A DNA stretch of 64,000 nt from Akkermansiaceae bacterium (GTDB lineage Bacteria > Verrucomicrobiota > Verrucomicrobiia > Verrucomicrobiales > Akkermansiaceae): the NCBI GenBank assembly GCA_021202525.1, contig JAJQCV010000028.1, positions 18,305 through 82,304 of the forward strand. The letters are read 5' to 3'. Shown here piece after piece: positions 50,728 through 59,477 of the stretch. The notes beneath the pieces were generated by a model, which was not told the origin of the DNA, made no database searches, and saw nothing but the letters and a program-made list of their open reading frames with translations. A program made the translations under genes and the position numbers. How positions within the stretch are numbered: the first letter of the stretch is position 1; each line of letters opens with the position of its first letter.

Positions 50728-53454
50728 CTACATAGGAGGCAGCAGGCCTACTTCAGCGGACGGCAACGCGTTTTCCACACCGGCGGCGGTCGTCGGGAGG
50801 GAATTCCCGCGGACAGACTGGCCGGTGGCATCAATGATCTGACCGGTCACGAAGATCATCAGATTCTTCTTGATGTGGTTGTCGGAGTTGCTGCGGAAGA
50901 AGCGGCCTACGAGGGGCAGGTCACCGAAGATAGGAACCTTGTCTTCCACTGTCTGGACGTTTTCCGTGATCAAACCACCGATTGCCACGGTGTGGCCGTC
51001 GTAGATGAACAGGGACGTTTCAACGGAACGCTTGGAGAAGATAGGCTGCTCAATGCGGTTTTCCGTCAGGGTCAGAGACATCGGCTTGCCGTCGGAACCC
51101 ACGCCGGTGGATTGAATCGGGCTGCCGTAGTTCACGAAGCCTTCAAATTCCACAATGCTGGGCTTGAAGCTCAAGTCAATGATGTACTTGTTCTCCGCGA
51201 TGGTGGGCACCACTTCCAGGGTAACGCCGACGGGCTTCATTTCAAACACGCCGGGAGTGGCGGGAGTGACGGGGAAGCTGGTCACCTGGGCCGGATTGTT
51301 GTTGAGGACATCGTCCAGAACATTGTTCCCGTTGTTGTTGCCGCCCCAGCTGCTGACGTTGTTGGGAAGTTCCGGGGGTTCGTATTCGGTGGGATACCAG
51401 AATTCACGGATGATTTCAATTTTGGCCGTTTCACCGGACTTGGCGGTAACGCTCGGAGCGGTGAGAACGTCGGAACCCTTCTTCTGGGACAGGCCGCGCA
51501 TCAGCATCTGGAAGGCGCCTTCATCATAAATGCCCGTGAGGGACATGATGCCGGGAGCCGGGCTCTTCTGCGTGGCTTCGGAACGGTTGGTGCTGTTGAG
51601 CAGGTTGTCCACGGAGTTCTTGGAGATGGCAAAGTCGCCCGTGCGGTTGCCGCCTACCAGGCCGTTCACCAGGCCGTTTCCGTGTGAGTCCGTGCTGCTG
51701 CTGTTCACGGGCCAGCCGCTGACGCCGCCGGGAGACTGGGTGAAATCGCTGGAATTGAGTCCGGAACCTTCGCTGGTGCCTCCGCCCAGGAAGGTGCTGC
51801 GGTCATTGCTGACGGAGAACGGAGTGACAATCCAGTCAAAGCCGAGTTCTTCCGTGTTTTCCTGGGTCACTTCCACGAACTTGGTCATGATGCGCACCTG
51901 CTGGGATTCACCGCGGGTTTGCTCAATCAGCTGTTCAATGAGGTCCAGGTTGCCCTGCGTGTTGCGGACGATAAGGGTGCCGTTGCTGGCGCTGAAGATG
52001 GCGGATGCCCCTTCCGGGAACTGCACGCCGGCCTTCTTGAGCAGGTTGTAAGCGGAAGGCAGGGGCTTGATGCCGGAGGAGGAGCTGTCGCCGCCGCCGA
52101 AGGGATCGGCGTCGCCAACGTCGTCGCCGCCGCCCAGGGAACTGGACAGGGAGCGGAGGAAGCCGGGAGGCACGGGGAACGTGCGCTGGTACAGGTCCAC
52201 GTCATTGCCGCCGGCGGGAAGGATGGTGACGGCGTAGTCTTCCACCTTCTGGCGCAGGCCTGCATTGCGGCAGATGAAGTTGAGCACTTCCAGCATCGGA
52301 ACGTTGGTGAGCTTCAGCTGGCCGATCTTGCGGGTGCGGATGCTTTCCTGGGGAGCTGCCGCTACCGGAGCGGGTTCCGTGGATTCCATGCCGTCTTCAC
52401 CAAAGCCGGGGTCATCCGCAGGAACGGTGGCCACGGGAGTGGTGCCCACGGGCTGGGCGTCATTGATGACAAAGTTGATGCCGCGTTCTCCATTCACGCC
52501 GGTACGGTCCAGTTCCACGGACTTTCTGCGCAGATAGTCGATGGCATCTTCCACCGTGGTGTCTTCAAAGGAAACGGAGGGAATGATGATGCTCTTGAGC
52601 TTCATCAGGTTGGCGGTGGCGCCGCTGACCCCGGGATCAGGACCGGTACCAATACCGGGTTCAGTCTCCGGAATTTCAACCGGAACGGGGCGTTCCCAAA
52701 TCTGGTCCACTTCCGCCAGCATGGTGCTGCGGGTTTCGTCGTACGCAGCGCGGTAGTAGGCGGACCTGCGGCGGTTTACCGTTTCCATGCCGCGGCGCGC
52801 CGCTACGTTGTAGCGGTCAATCGTAAGAACCTTGTTGAATTCGGCAATGGCTTTATCATATTCGCCGAGGTCATAGTAACCATAGGCCATGTGAAGGAGG
52901 GTGTTCACCTTTTCCACGTTCTTGACGTGTTCGGGAGTGAGCGCCGGATTCGTACGAATCGGGTCCTTCATGTATTCGAGCGTCTGTTTGGCAAGCGCGG
53001 CTTTCTTGGGATTGAGCCGGATGGCGTCCTGCAGGAGCTTGTCGGCTTCATCATAGCGGCCTACCTTGATATATTCCTGCGCAACGGCAATGCTGGCGTC
53101 GCCAATGTTGTTGGCGATGGCCTGCCTGCGCTGGTCGTTGACCGGTGCGGCGGGCAGCGTGCTGTAGGCGGCATTGAATTTGTCCAGGGCTTCCTTGTAC
53201 TTGCCTTCGCGGTACAGTTCACGGCCTTCGGAAAGGAGCTGCATTGCTTCCTGGGTTTGAGCCTCGCGGCGCGCCATGGCGCGGCGTGCCGCGTCTGACT
53301 GGCCCGCAGAATAGTATCCAGCATAGGAGGTACCCAAGGCGCTGGAGGCTCCGACGCTGCCGTAATCACCGGCCTGCGCAAAAGGGCAGGACGCGGCAAT
53401 GGCCATCAGCGCGATCAGAGAACGCTTCGATTGATAAAGTGGTGCGTGGTCCAT
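50728..53454 (-). CDS. Secretin with N-terminal TPR region (Amuc_1098-like, PilQ/GspD type)
   Basis: Secretins form the outer-membrane gate for pili or type II secretion. The 908-residue protein has a signal peptide (LIALMAIAASCPFAQA), then TPR-like helices (ELYREGKYKEALDKFNAAYSTLP; MAYGYYDLGEYDKAIAEFNKVLTID). N-domain segments follow (TVEDAIDYLRRKSVELDR; LKLTNVPMLEVLNFICRNAG), with an NTLIVRNTQGNLDLIEQLIEQT-type N1/N3 piece. The C-terminal secretin core has KFVEVTQENTEELGFDW and VGVTLEVVPTIAENKYIIDL. It matches from memory the Akkermansia protein annotated Amuc_1098, which is abundant in its outer membrane. It is the last gene of the five-gene minus-strand cluster. Fusion of TPRs (as in pilotins/PilF) with a secretin is notable. 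Confidence 0.88.
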   Translation of the reverse strand: MDHAPLYQSKRSLIALMAIAASCPFAQAGDYGSVGASSALGTSYAGYYSAGQSDAARRAMARREAQTQEAMQLLSEGRELYREGKYKEALDKFNAAYSTLPAAPVNDQRRQAIANNIGDASIAVAQEYIKVGRYDEADKLLQDAIRLNPKKAALAKQTLEYMKDPIRTNPALTPEHVKNVEKVNTLLHMAYGYYDLGEYDKAIAEFNKVLTIDRYNVAARRGMETVNRRRSAYYRAAYDETRSTMLAEVDQIWERPVPVEIPETEPGIGTGPDPGVSGATANLMKLKSIIIPSVSFEDTTVEDAIDYLRRKSVELDRTGVNGERGINFVINDAQPVGTTPVATVPADDPGFGEDGMESTEPAPVAAAPQESIRTRKIGQLKLTNVPMLEVLNFICRNAGLRQKVEDYAVTILPAGGNDVDLYQRTFPVPPGFLRSLSSSLGGGDDVGDADPFGGGDSSSSGIKPLPSAYNLLKKAGVQFPEGASAIFSASNGTLIVRNTQGNLDLIEQLIEQTRGESQQVRIMTKFVEVTQENTEELGFDWIVTPFSVSNDRSTFLGGGTSEGSGLNSSDFTQSPGGVSGWPVNSSSTDSHGNGLVNGLVGGNRTGDFAISKNSVDNLLNSTNRSEATQKSPAPGIMSLTGIYDEGAFQMLMRGLSQKKGSDVLTAPSVTAKSGETAKIEIIREFWYPTEYEPPELPNNVSSWGGNNNGNNVLDDVLNNNPAQVTSFPVTPATPGVFEMKPVGVTLEVVPTIAENKYIIDLSFKPSIVEFEGFVNYGSPIQSTGVGSDGKPMSLTLTENRIEQPIFSKRSVETSLFIYDGHTVAIGGLITENVQTVEDKVPIFGDLPLVGRFFRSNSDNHIKKNLMIFVTGQIIDATGQSVRGNSLPTTAAGVENALPSAEVGLLPPM

Positions 53455-53525
53455 AGTTAGGTTCTTCTTTTTACATGTTTTTCGGATTTGTGAAGCTTTT
53501 TTTTTAGAAAAGTGAAAATCCGGGT

Positions 53526-54539
53526 CTATTTTTTCTTGCTCAGTGTTGTTTGTTCTCCTGTTGTTTTGTTGGCAATGGTTACGGTTTGCGTTGCATTATC
53601 AACGGTTTTCAGCGTGTAAGTCTGCTTGGTGTCACCGGGTATCTGGAAGTCGGCGCCTTCCTCTACTTCAAAGCTGGTATCCCGTTTGGGACCGGCGGCA
53701 ATAGTAAGGTTTACTTTCTTATCAATGATGGGTATGAAATACTTGGCTCCCCTTCTTACCGTATAGGTTTGGCCGTTCTTGGTCGGCTTCAAATCCTTGA
53801 CGATTGCTTCGGGGTCCGTTTCCACCATGTTGAGGCTTTCATTTTTGAATTCCTTGTTGTCCACGCTGACAAGCTCGAACCTGGGCTTTTCATTCGTGTT
53901 CTTTCTGGCTCCGAATTGACCGTTGAGCTGGACGGTGCTTCTCCACAGGTCCTGTCTGGCGCGATTCTGCCCCTTGAAGGTGAAATCGTTGCCGTCCGCC
54001 TGTGAGAAGACCAGGTAAAAGCCGAACTGCTTGATTTCGTCCACATACAACTTGTTGATGAGGGGCGGGTGACTGTTCGGATCGTTGGGATGTGTTTTGG
54101 CCTCGTATTCCTCCTGGACAGTAAAGCCGTCGTTGTCCGGGTCCCGGGTCAGAACGTCCGAATAAATGAAAATGTCTTCCAGCCCGTTGTCCAGGAACCA
54201 TTTATTGGGGATATTCCCGTGAATGGGCGGTCCGGACACGATGTCGAAGGGTTCCGTCCCTCCCGTCTTGATCCAGAGATTGGGGGCAACGAATCCTACA
54301 TATTCCTGAGTTTCCTGAACGATGGGTTTGAGTTCGTGGGAAGCCGAGATTTCCTGGTTGACTGTTTCCGCCTTCTTGATGCCGGAGGGCGGTTCCACGG
54401 GCTTTTCCGAAACACGGGTGGTAAATTTATACTGGTCGTCCAGCTTCATGAAGGTCCAGGCGCCGTAAGCGGCCACTCCCAGGCCCAGAACAATGCCGGA
54501 GACCATCAGGATCTTGTCGTAGTTTTGTTTTTCAGACAT
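53526..54539 (-). CDS. Pilus-cluster membrane protein with thrombospondin-3-like calcium motif (Amuc_1099-like)
   Basis: The 337-residue protein has one N-terminal membrane helix (ILMVSGIVLGLGVAAYGAWTF) and a periplasmic remainder. At about residue 130-155 lies RDPDNDGFTVQEEYEAKTHP followed by NDPNS, the pattern of thrombospondin type 3-like or dockerin-like calcium loops (D-x-D-x-D-G). The rest is beta-rich with a C-terminal domain (FEVEEGADFQIPGDTKQTYTLK). It matches the second gene of the Amuc_1098-1102 cluster from memory. A PilP-like role of linking the inner-membrane platform to the secretin is inferred from position and topology, since no PilP motif was recognised. Confidence 0.8.
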   Translation of the reverse strand: MSEKQNYDKILMVSGIVLGLGVAAYGAWTFMKLDDQYKFTTRVSEKPVEPPSGIKKAETVNQEISASHELKPIVQETQEYVGFVAPNLWIKTGGTEPFDIVSGPPIHGNIPNKWFLDNGLEDIFIYSDVLTRDPDNDGFTVQEEYEAKTHPNDPNSHPPLINKLYVDEIKQFGFYLVFSQADGNDFTFKGQNRARQDLWRSTVQLNGQFGARKNTNEKPRFELVSVDNKEFKNESLNMVETDPEAIVKDLKPTKNGQTYTVRRGAKYFIPIIDKKVNLTIAAGPKRDTSFEVEEGADFQIPGDTKQTYTLKTVDNATQTVTIANKTTGEQTTLSKKK

Positions 54540-54573
54540 GGTGAAATTGTTTTCTGCGAATTGATTGCCGTAA

Positions 54574-55530
54574 TTAGTCTTCAGACGGTTCCTGCGTCTT
54601 GGGCTGTGCGAAGTGAACCAGATTCAGGGAGACCTGGACCATCACCTGTTCCTTGCCCATATAGGGCTTGATTATTTGCTGGATGGGCGGTTCCGCCGGA
54701 GCGGCCGCCTCCCCCGCCGGCGTCAGGCTCGCCGCTCCCGTCTGGGGCTGTGCGGCGGCAGGCTGCGCGGCAGCCGGATTGGTGATGGGCGGCGGCATCA
54801 TCCGTTCGTTGCGTATTCTGATGGAATTGACCGTGAACAGGTATTCCTGGGAATCCGTAATGGCGTTCATGGCTTTCAGCACGCTTCCCCGGTCGCCCTG
54901 GAAGGCGATTTCCAGAGGCATGCCCGTCCAGGGAGCCTTCTGGTCTGAATCTTCCTCATCTTCCGTGTTCCGCGCCGGGTTTTCAATGGGAAGCTGGGAG
55001 CGGTAAACCTTGATGAATTTGGTCAGTCCGCAGTCCGTGAGCTTGTTGACCAGGCTGTTGATGGCCTTCATTTCAAAGGTCAGCGTGGGCGTAGCCTGCA
55101 CGGAGGGAGCCTGGGTGCTGTAAAGCTGGAAGCCAAGCCAGGAAGAAGTATCTGTAATCTGGATATTTTTTTCCTTGCAGGAGGCGATCAGGGATTCCCG
55201 GAAGGCCTTCAGTTCATTCTGGAACGCCGTGGGCGTGGTGGGCGCCAGCACGGAGGAAGCCATAAAGGGTTTGTATGCCGTTTCCAGGTTGCCGATGGCC
55301 TTGGCATAGCGGTTCAATTCCTTTTCCAGCTCCTTGTTGGACGCATGGCTTGGCGTAATTGTCGCAGCGTTGGCCGACTTGATTTCCTGGGAAGCGGACT
55401 TGATTTTCTTATCCAGGTCGCTGCGTTCGGAATTAGCCATATACCCAGCCACGGACAGCCCGAGGAATAAGAGAAGCCCCACGCCCGCTACCGTAGCCGC
55501 AGGCTTGTTGTCTGTAATCCAATTGCTCAT
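54574..55530 (-). CDS. Amuc_1100-like outer-membrane-associated pilus protein
   Basis: The 318-residue protein begins MSNWITDNKPAATVAGVGLL and closely follows A. muciniphila Amuc_1100 along its length. That protein is enriched in the outer-membrane fraction and known for signalling through TLR2. It has a membrane helix (~12-31), a coiled coil (SDLDKKIKSASQEIKSANA) and then two alpha/beta domains, a layout like PilO/PilN. A Pro/Ala tail segment (PAAAQPAAAQPQTGAAS) precedes the last strands. Many scattered substitutions relative to my memory of the type-strain sequence (e.g. VAGYMANSERSDL versus ATGYIVNSKRSEL) argue for a different lineage. It lies 29 bp after the PilM-PilN fusion gene. Confidence 0.9.
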   Translation of the reverse strand: MSNWITDNKPAATVAGVGLLLFLGLSVAGYMANSERSDLDKKIKSASQEIKSANAATITPSHASNKELEKELNRYAKAIGNLETAYKPFMASSVLAPTTPTAFQNELKAFRESLIASCKEKNIQITDTSSWLGFQLYSTQAPSVQATPTLTFEMKAINSLVNKLTDCGLTKFIKVYRSQLPIENPARNTEDEEDSDQKAPWTGMPLEIAFQGDRGSVLKAMNAITDSQEYLFTVNSIRIRNERMMPPPITNPAAAQPAAAQPQTGAASLTPAGEAAAPAEPPIQQIIKPYMGKEQVMVQVSLNLVHFAQPKTQEPSED

Positions 55531-55559
55531 AAAATGTATCTTGTTGGGGTTGGGTAGTC

Positions 55560-57401
55560 TTACTTGTTAAAATGTACGGGAATGGGGGTTTTCAGCGGAA
55601 GCACCAGCTTGAAGGGAACGAAGGCCCCTGCCGCGGCGTCTATCTTGGCGTCCTTGGCGCCCAGTTCCATGATCTGGCGGACTTCCAGCTTCCTGTCTCC
55701 GTCCTTGAATGTGAACAGGGAATCCTTGTTCGCATCCATCTTGGCCTGGAGGTCCTGGATAAGCTTCTGGCCGCCGTCGGAGCGTTTGGCGAGGCCGGTC
55801 AGACGGATGGCATTGACGCTGTAAACGGCATTTTCCTCTCCGTCACTGGCGGAATTTGCGGCCGTCTCCGTCCTGATGTTTTCCACCAGGGAGGTGTTTT
55901 TGTCGGAAAGGAAGGAATCCTTGATGACGGAGTAGCCCGTGATCTGGGTGGCGTCTTCCGGATTGAAATGCGCCACAGGTTCAAAATCCGTGAACCAGTA
56001 GGGGTAATTTTTGTGTTCCGACTGTTCCAGAAGATGTTTGATAATGTCCGCATAGCCGTACCGCTGGAGAGTCAGCTGCTGGTAGGAGGCGAGGGTGGCG
56101 TCCATCTTCTTCAATTCCTGTTCCTTGAGGCGCAGGGCGGATTGTTCGGACTTGATGGAGCTGACGGTGGGGGATACGCCGGAAAGGGTTTGCTTGGCCT
56201 TTTCCACGCCCATGTAGCCCGTGACCGCATAGGCAGCCGCGCCGAGCACGGCGATGACGGCCCCGGTGATGATGGCGGGCATCTTCTTCTGGTTGACCCG
56301 TCTTTTAGCCACTGCGGTGGGCTCCAGGTCAATGTTGAGGGAAGCGCGGTCAACGGCGTTGATGGCCGTTCCGATCATGCCGCCCAGGGTGAAGGCTTCA
56401 CGGGAAATGGTGTTCACGTCCACGCCGGAACCTACGCCCACGTTATGCATGGGGTTGAAGAAGGAAATCGGTATGCCCAGCTTGTCTTCCAGGAATTCCT
56501 TGGTGTACGGAAGGGAGGAGCCTCCGCCGCACAAGTAGGCCTTCACTGGCGCACTCCCCTTCATCTGGGCACGGTAGTGGTTGGTCGTGCGCTGGATTTC
56601 GGAAGCCAGCCTGGTCATGGCCGTGCGGATGATGGTAGCCAGGTTGGCCGTGGCCGGGTCCAGCCCTTCCGTCTGTCCGTTGCTCATGGAAACGAGTCCG
56701 CTGGTGATCTTCAGACGTTCGGCCTCCACGAAGGGCAGATTGAATTCACGGGCGATGGCGGAAGTGACGAAAATGCCGCCCGCGGAAATGCTGCGGGTGA
56801 AGAAACGGCCCTGTTCGCTGTAAATCAGGTCGGTGGACTTGGCGCCGATGTCGATGAGCATGACGGGCTCCTTCTCTTCCGGGTAGCTGTCCACGTACGC
56901 GTTGTACAGGGAGGTCTGCGTGCAGTCCACCTTGCCGGTGGAAAGCCCGTGGGAGGTGATTTCATCATTCAGGGAATCCAGGTCTTCCGCCTTGATGGCG
57001 ACCAGGACGGCCTCGCGTTCCAGCCCGTTGGCCGGCAGGAGGTGGTAGTCCCAGACGACTTCATCCAGCGGGAAGGGAACATGCTGCTGGGCCTCAAACC
57101 GGATGAGCTGTTCAACGTCCGTGTCGTCCAGGGCGGGAAGCTTGACAAAGCGGATGAAAACGGACTGCCCGGATACGGAATAATTGGCCACGCCGCCTTT
57201 GACGTGGAGCTCCTGAACGAGGTCGGCGACGGCCTCCCCTACTTTTGCCAGGCGCATGCCTTCTGCGGATGGATCCAGTACGATGAGGCGCGTAGCGTAG
57301 CGGTCCAGGATGAGAGCGTTCTTATTCGTCTTGGAAAAGACGCCCATCGATACTCGCTGGGAACCTACGTTTAATGCGACGATTTGTCGTGAATTAGCCA
57401 T
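55560..57401 (-). CDS. PilM-PilN-type fusion protein (Amuc_1101-like)
   Basis: Residues 1-~350 form an actin-fold PilM: IVALNVGSQRVSMGVFSK, VFIRFVKLPALDDTDVEQLIRFEAQQHVPFPLDEVVWDYH (the PilM signature) and EPVMLIDIGAKSTDLIYSEQGRFF. KAYLCGGGSSLPYTKEFLEDKLGIPI follows. Residues ~375-395 form a transmembrane helix (PAIITGAVIAVLGAAAYAVTGYMG), followed by a coiled coil and a ~200-residue periplasmic domain, as in PilN. PilM and PilN are normally separate proteins joined by the PilN N-terminal tail in the PilM groove; here both are one 613-residue chain. The gene sits between the Amuc_1102-like and Amuc_1100-like genes. Confidence 0.85.
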   Translation of the reverse strand: MANSRQIVALNVGSQRVSMGVFSKTNKNALILDRYATRLIVLDPSAEGMRLAKVGEAVADLVQELHVKGGVANYSVSGQSVFIRFVKLPALDDTDVEQLIRFEAQQHVPFPLDEVVWDYHLLPANGLEREAVLVAIKAEDLDSLNDEITSHGLSTGKVDCTQTSLYNAYVDSYPEEKEPVMLIDIGAKSTDLIYSEQGRFFTRSISAGGIFVTSAIAREFNLPFVEAERLKITSGLVSMSNGQTEGLDPATANLATIIRTAMTRLASEIQRTTNHYRAQMKGSAPVKAYLCGGGSSLPYTKEFLEDKLGIPISFFNPMHNVGVGSGVDVNTISREAFTLGGMIGTAINAVDRASLNIDLEPTAVAKRRVNQKKMPAIITGAVIAVLGAAAYAVTGYMGVEKAKQTLSGVSPTVSSIKSEQSALRLKEQELKKMDATLASYQQLTLQRYGYADIIKHLLEQSEHKNYPYWFTDFEPVAHFNPEDATQITGYSVIKDSFLSDKNTSLVENIRTETAANSASDGEENAVYSVNAIRLTGLAKRSDGGQKLIQDLQAKMDANKDSLFTFKDGDRKLEVRQIMELGAKDAKIDAAAGAFVPFKLVLPLKTPIPVHFNK

Positions 57402-57472
57402 GGGTGATTTCTGTTAAATAAAAAAGTGAAATGTGTACGGTCTTGGAAGGAACGGAACGAAGCGGTAATGGA

Positions 57473-58189
57473 TCAAAGATCGTCGGTTTCCGGAGGAGTC
57501 GGCGTTCCGAAGCCGGAAGGTTCCGGGGCCGAGCCTCCCTGGTGGAGGTTGGGCTTCATGATTTCCGGATAACGGTCATACCAGTACACGGAAAAGGGCG
57601 TTTCATCCTTGTTCAGCAGGGGATAATAGGTGGTTTCCACGATGCTGGGGGACTGGATGGCCCACCATTTTTCCATCTTGCCGCGTTCGGAGGAATAGGT
57701 AGCCACTACCTTGCCGTTATATTCCACGACAACGCCTTCATACTTGACCCACTTGCCGCGGCCGCCTTCGGAACCGGTGATGCGCTTGACGGAGGAGGGA
57801 GAAAGGTAAACGGAAGCGTAGGTGGATTCACCCACCGGAACGTTGACGTACTTGATTTCCTTGTACAATTTCAGGTACTGGCGCGCGCGGTCCGGATTGA
57901 CCACGGCAATATAGAATTTGAAAGTCAGGGAATCGATGTAGCCGGATTTGGGCATCGGAGAAGCTTCCACCTTGAAGGGCACTTCAAAATCCGCCCATCT
58001 TTTCGGCTTGGGCAGGGGCCGCGGATCATCCTGCGTGGGCACGTTCGGAGACTGGCGCATGTACAGGGACAACTTGTCCAGGGTAACGCGCACCTGCGTT
58101 TTTGGGTTGCTCGTGCTTTGTGCGGATGCCGCAGGAATAAGAAGCACGGCAGCCAGCATAGCCGTGATGGAAGTAAGGATGGATTTCAT
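57473..58189 (-). CDS. Exported protein, first gene of the pilus-like cluster (Amuc_1102-like)
   Basis: The 238-residue protein has a signal peptide (MKSILTSITAMLAAVLLIPAASAQ). The mature part is beta-rich (TQVRVTLDKLSLYMRQSPNVP; EVPFKVEASPMPKSGYIDSLTFKFYIAV), with no recognised domain, and the C-terminus is acidic/Pro-rich. From memory it matches Amuc_1102, whose structure was reported as related to minor pilins or archaeal pilins. It is 71 bp upstream of the PilM-PilN gene and probably leads the operon. No prepilin peptidase-type leader (G-F-x4-E) is present, so it is not a classical type IV pilin. Confidence 0.8.
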   Translation of the reverse strand: MKSILTSITAMLAAVLLIPAASAQSTSNPKTQVRVTLDKLSLYMRQSPNVPTQDDPRPLPKPKRWADFEVPFKVEASPMPKSGYIDSLTFKFYIAVVNPDRARQYLKLYKEIKYVNVPVGESTYASVYLSPSSVKRITGSEGGRGKWVKYEGVVVEYNGKVVATYSSERGKMEKWWAIQSPSIVETTYYPLLNKDETPFSVYWYDRYPEIMKPNLHQGGSAPEPSGFGTPTPPETDDL

Positions 58190-58283
58190 AGCACAATTCG
58201 ATTCCCTGATTAGTTACACCAAAAACCGGATTGTGGCTAGCAAAAATCTCTTGTTTCTTTCATGAAAACGGCAGGGAAAATTT

Positions 58284-58309
58284 GCTTGCGGTATTTGAGG
58301 GCCGCAAGC
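58284..58309 (+). other. Hairpin in the M42 peptidase leader
   Basis: GCTTGCGG and CCGCAAGC form an 8-bp perfect stem with a 10-nt loop, in the 193-bp gap between the divergent Amuc_1102-like and M42 peptidase genes. There is no U-tract. It could be a 5' UTR structure or, on the other strand, a promoter-proximal element. Confidence 0.35.
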
Positions 58310-58382
58310 ATCCGGTCAAGAAAAAATCATGCGGCACGGCTGCGGGCTTGACCTGGCAAGGGCGTTTTCACATGCTCGTCCC

Positions 58383-59477
58383 ATGGCGATTGATTCGGAT
58401 CTGCTGAAAAAATTTTCAGAAGCCCACGGTATCTCAGGGCATGAGGATGAAGTGAGGGCGCTTGTGGCGCAGGAACTTTCCGGATATGGGGAATTTTCCG
58501 CGGACGGTTCCGGCTGCCTGTTCTGCACAAGCGGGGATTCCGGGCCCCGCGTCATGCTGGCGGCGCATATAGATGAAATAGGCTTTCTCGTTCAGAACAT
58601 TACGGCCGGCGGCTTTCTGCAGCTGGTGGGCATCGGCGGCTGGTGGCCGCACACCCTGCTGAGCCAGCGTGTTCTGGTGAAAACCCGCTCCGGACGCAGC
58701 ATTCAGGGGGTGATCGGTTCCCGACCTCCCCATTTTTTGCCGGAAGGCCAGCGCAACAGTGTCATGGCCATGGATGCCTTGTTTGTGGATGTGGGTGCTG
58801 AAAGCGCAGAGCAGGTGAAGAACGAATTCGGTATCCGGCTGGGAGACCCCGTGGTGCCTGACGCAGCCTTTTCCCATCTGGAAAATCCGTTCCGCGTCAT
58901 GGGCAAGGCATTTGACAACCGTGCCGGTTTATCCGCCATGGTGGAGGCTTTCAAGACACTGTGCCGGGAAGGGCACCCCAACACGCTCATTGCCGCCGCG
59001 ACGGTGCAGGAGGAAGTGGGAACCCGTGGCGCCAGAACGGCGGGCGCCGCCATGAAGCCGGATTGCGTGATTGTACTGGAGGCACCCCCCGCGGACGATA
59101 CCCCGGGATTTTCCCCCGGCGACTCCCAGGGAGCTCTGGGCGGCGGCGTGCAGATCAGATTGTTTGACCCTACGGCCATCACCAATCCCCGGCTGGCCGC
59201 GCTGGCGGAGGAAGTGGCCGTGAAGGCGTCCATCCCTTTCCAGCTCACCGTGCGCCGTTCCGGCGGTACGGATGCCGGAGCGCTTCATCTCTCCGGAAAG
59301 GGGGTGCCCTGCATCGTGCTGGGAATCCCCGCCCGGTACATTCATGCCCATAACGGGGTGCTGGACCTGCGCGATTACCGCGCTGCAACGGAGCTGACGG
59401 TTGCCCTGGTACGAGCCCTGGACCGTGAAGCCGTGGAAAGCCTTACCCAATACCTGCCCGGAAAGGAACATTCATGA
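58383..59477 (+). CDS. M42-family glutamyl/leucyl aminopeptidase
   Basis: M42 peptidases are cytoplasmic dizinc dodecamers that trim peptides. The ATG at 58383 (MAIDSDLLKKFSEAHGISGHEDEVR) fits the family N-terminus better than 58329. Metal ligands and catalytic residues are in VMLAAHIDEIGF (first His/Asp), GKAFDNRAGL (bridging Asp), AATVQEEVGTRGARTA (Glu pair) and VLEAPPADD (Asp). A last His is in PARYIHAHNGVLDLRDY. Length 364 is typical. The stop overlaps the lgt start (ATGA), so the two are translationally coupled. Confidence 0.93.
   Translation: MAIDSDLLKKFSEAHGISGHEDEVRALVAQELSGYGEFSADGSGCLFCTSGDSGPRVMLAAHIDEIGFLVQNITAGGFLQLVGIGGWWPHTLLSQRVLVKTRSGRSIQGVIGSRPPHFLPEGQRNSVMAMDALFVDVGAESAEQVKNEFGIRLGDPVVPDAAFSHLENPFRVMGKAFDNRAGLSAMVEAFKTLCREGHPNTLIAAATVQEEVGTRGARTAGAAMKPDCVIVLEAPPADDTPGFSPGDSQGALGGGVQIRLFDPTAITNPRLAALAEEVAVKASIPFQLTVRRSGGTDAGALHLSGKGVPCIVLGIPARYIHAHNGVLDLRDYRAATELTVALVRALDREAVESLTQYLPGKEHS

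Noticed and set aside
57473-58189. Type IV pilin in the Amuc_1102-like gene
   Set aside because: An ordinary signal peptide is present, not a prepilin leader with Gly-Phe and Glu5.
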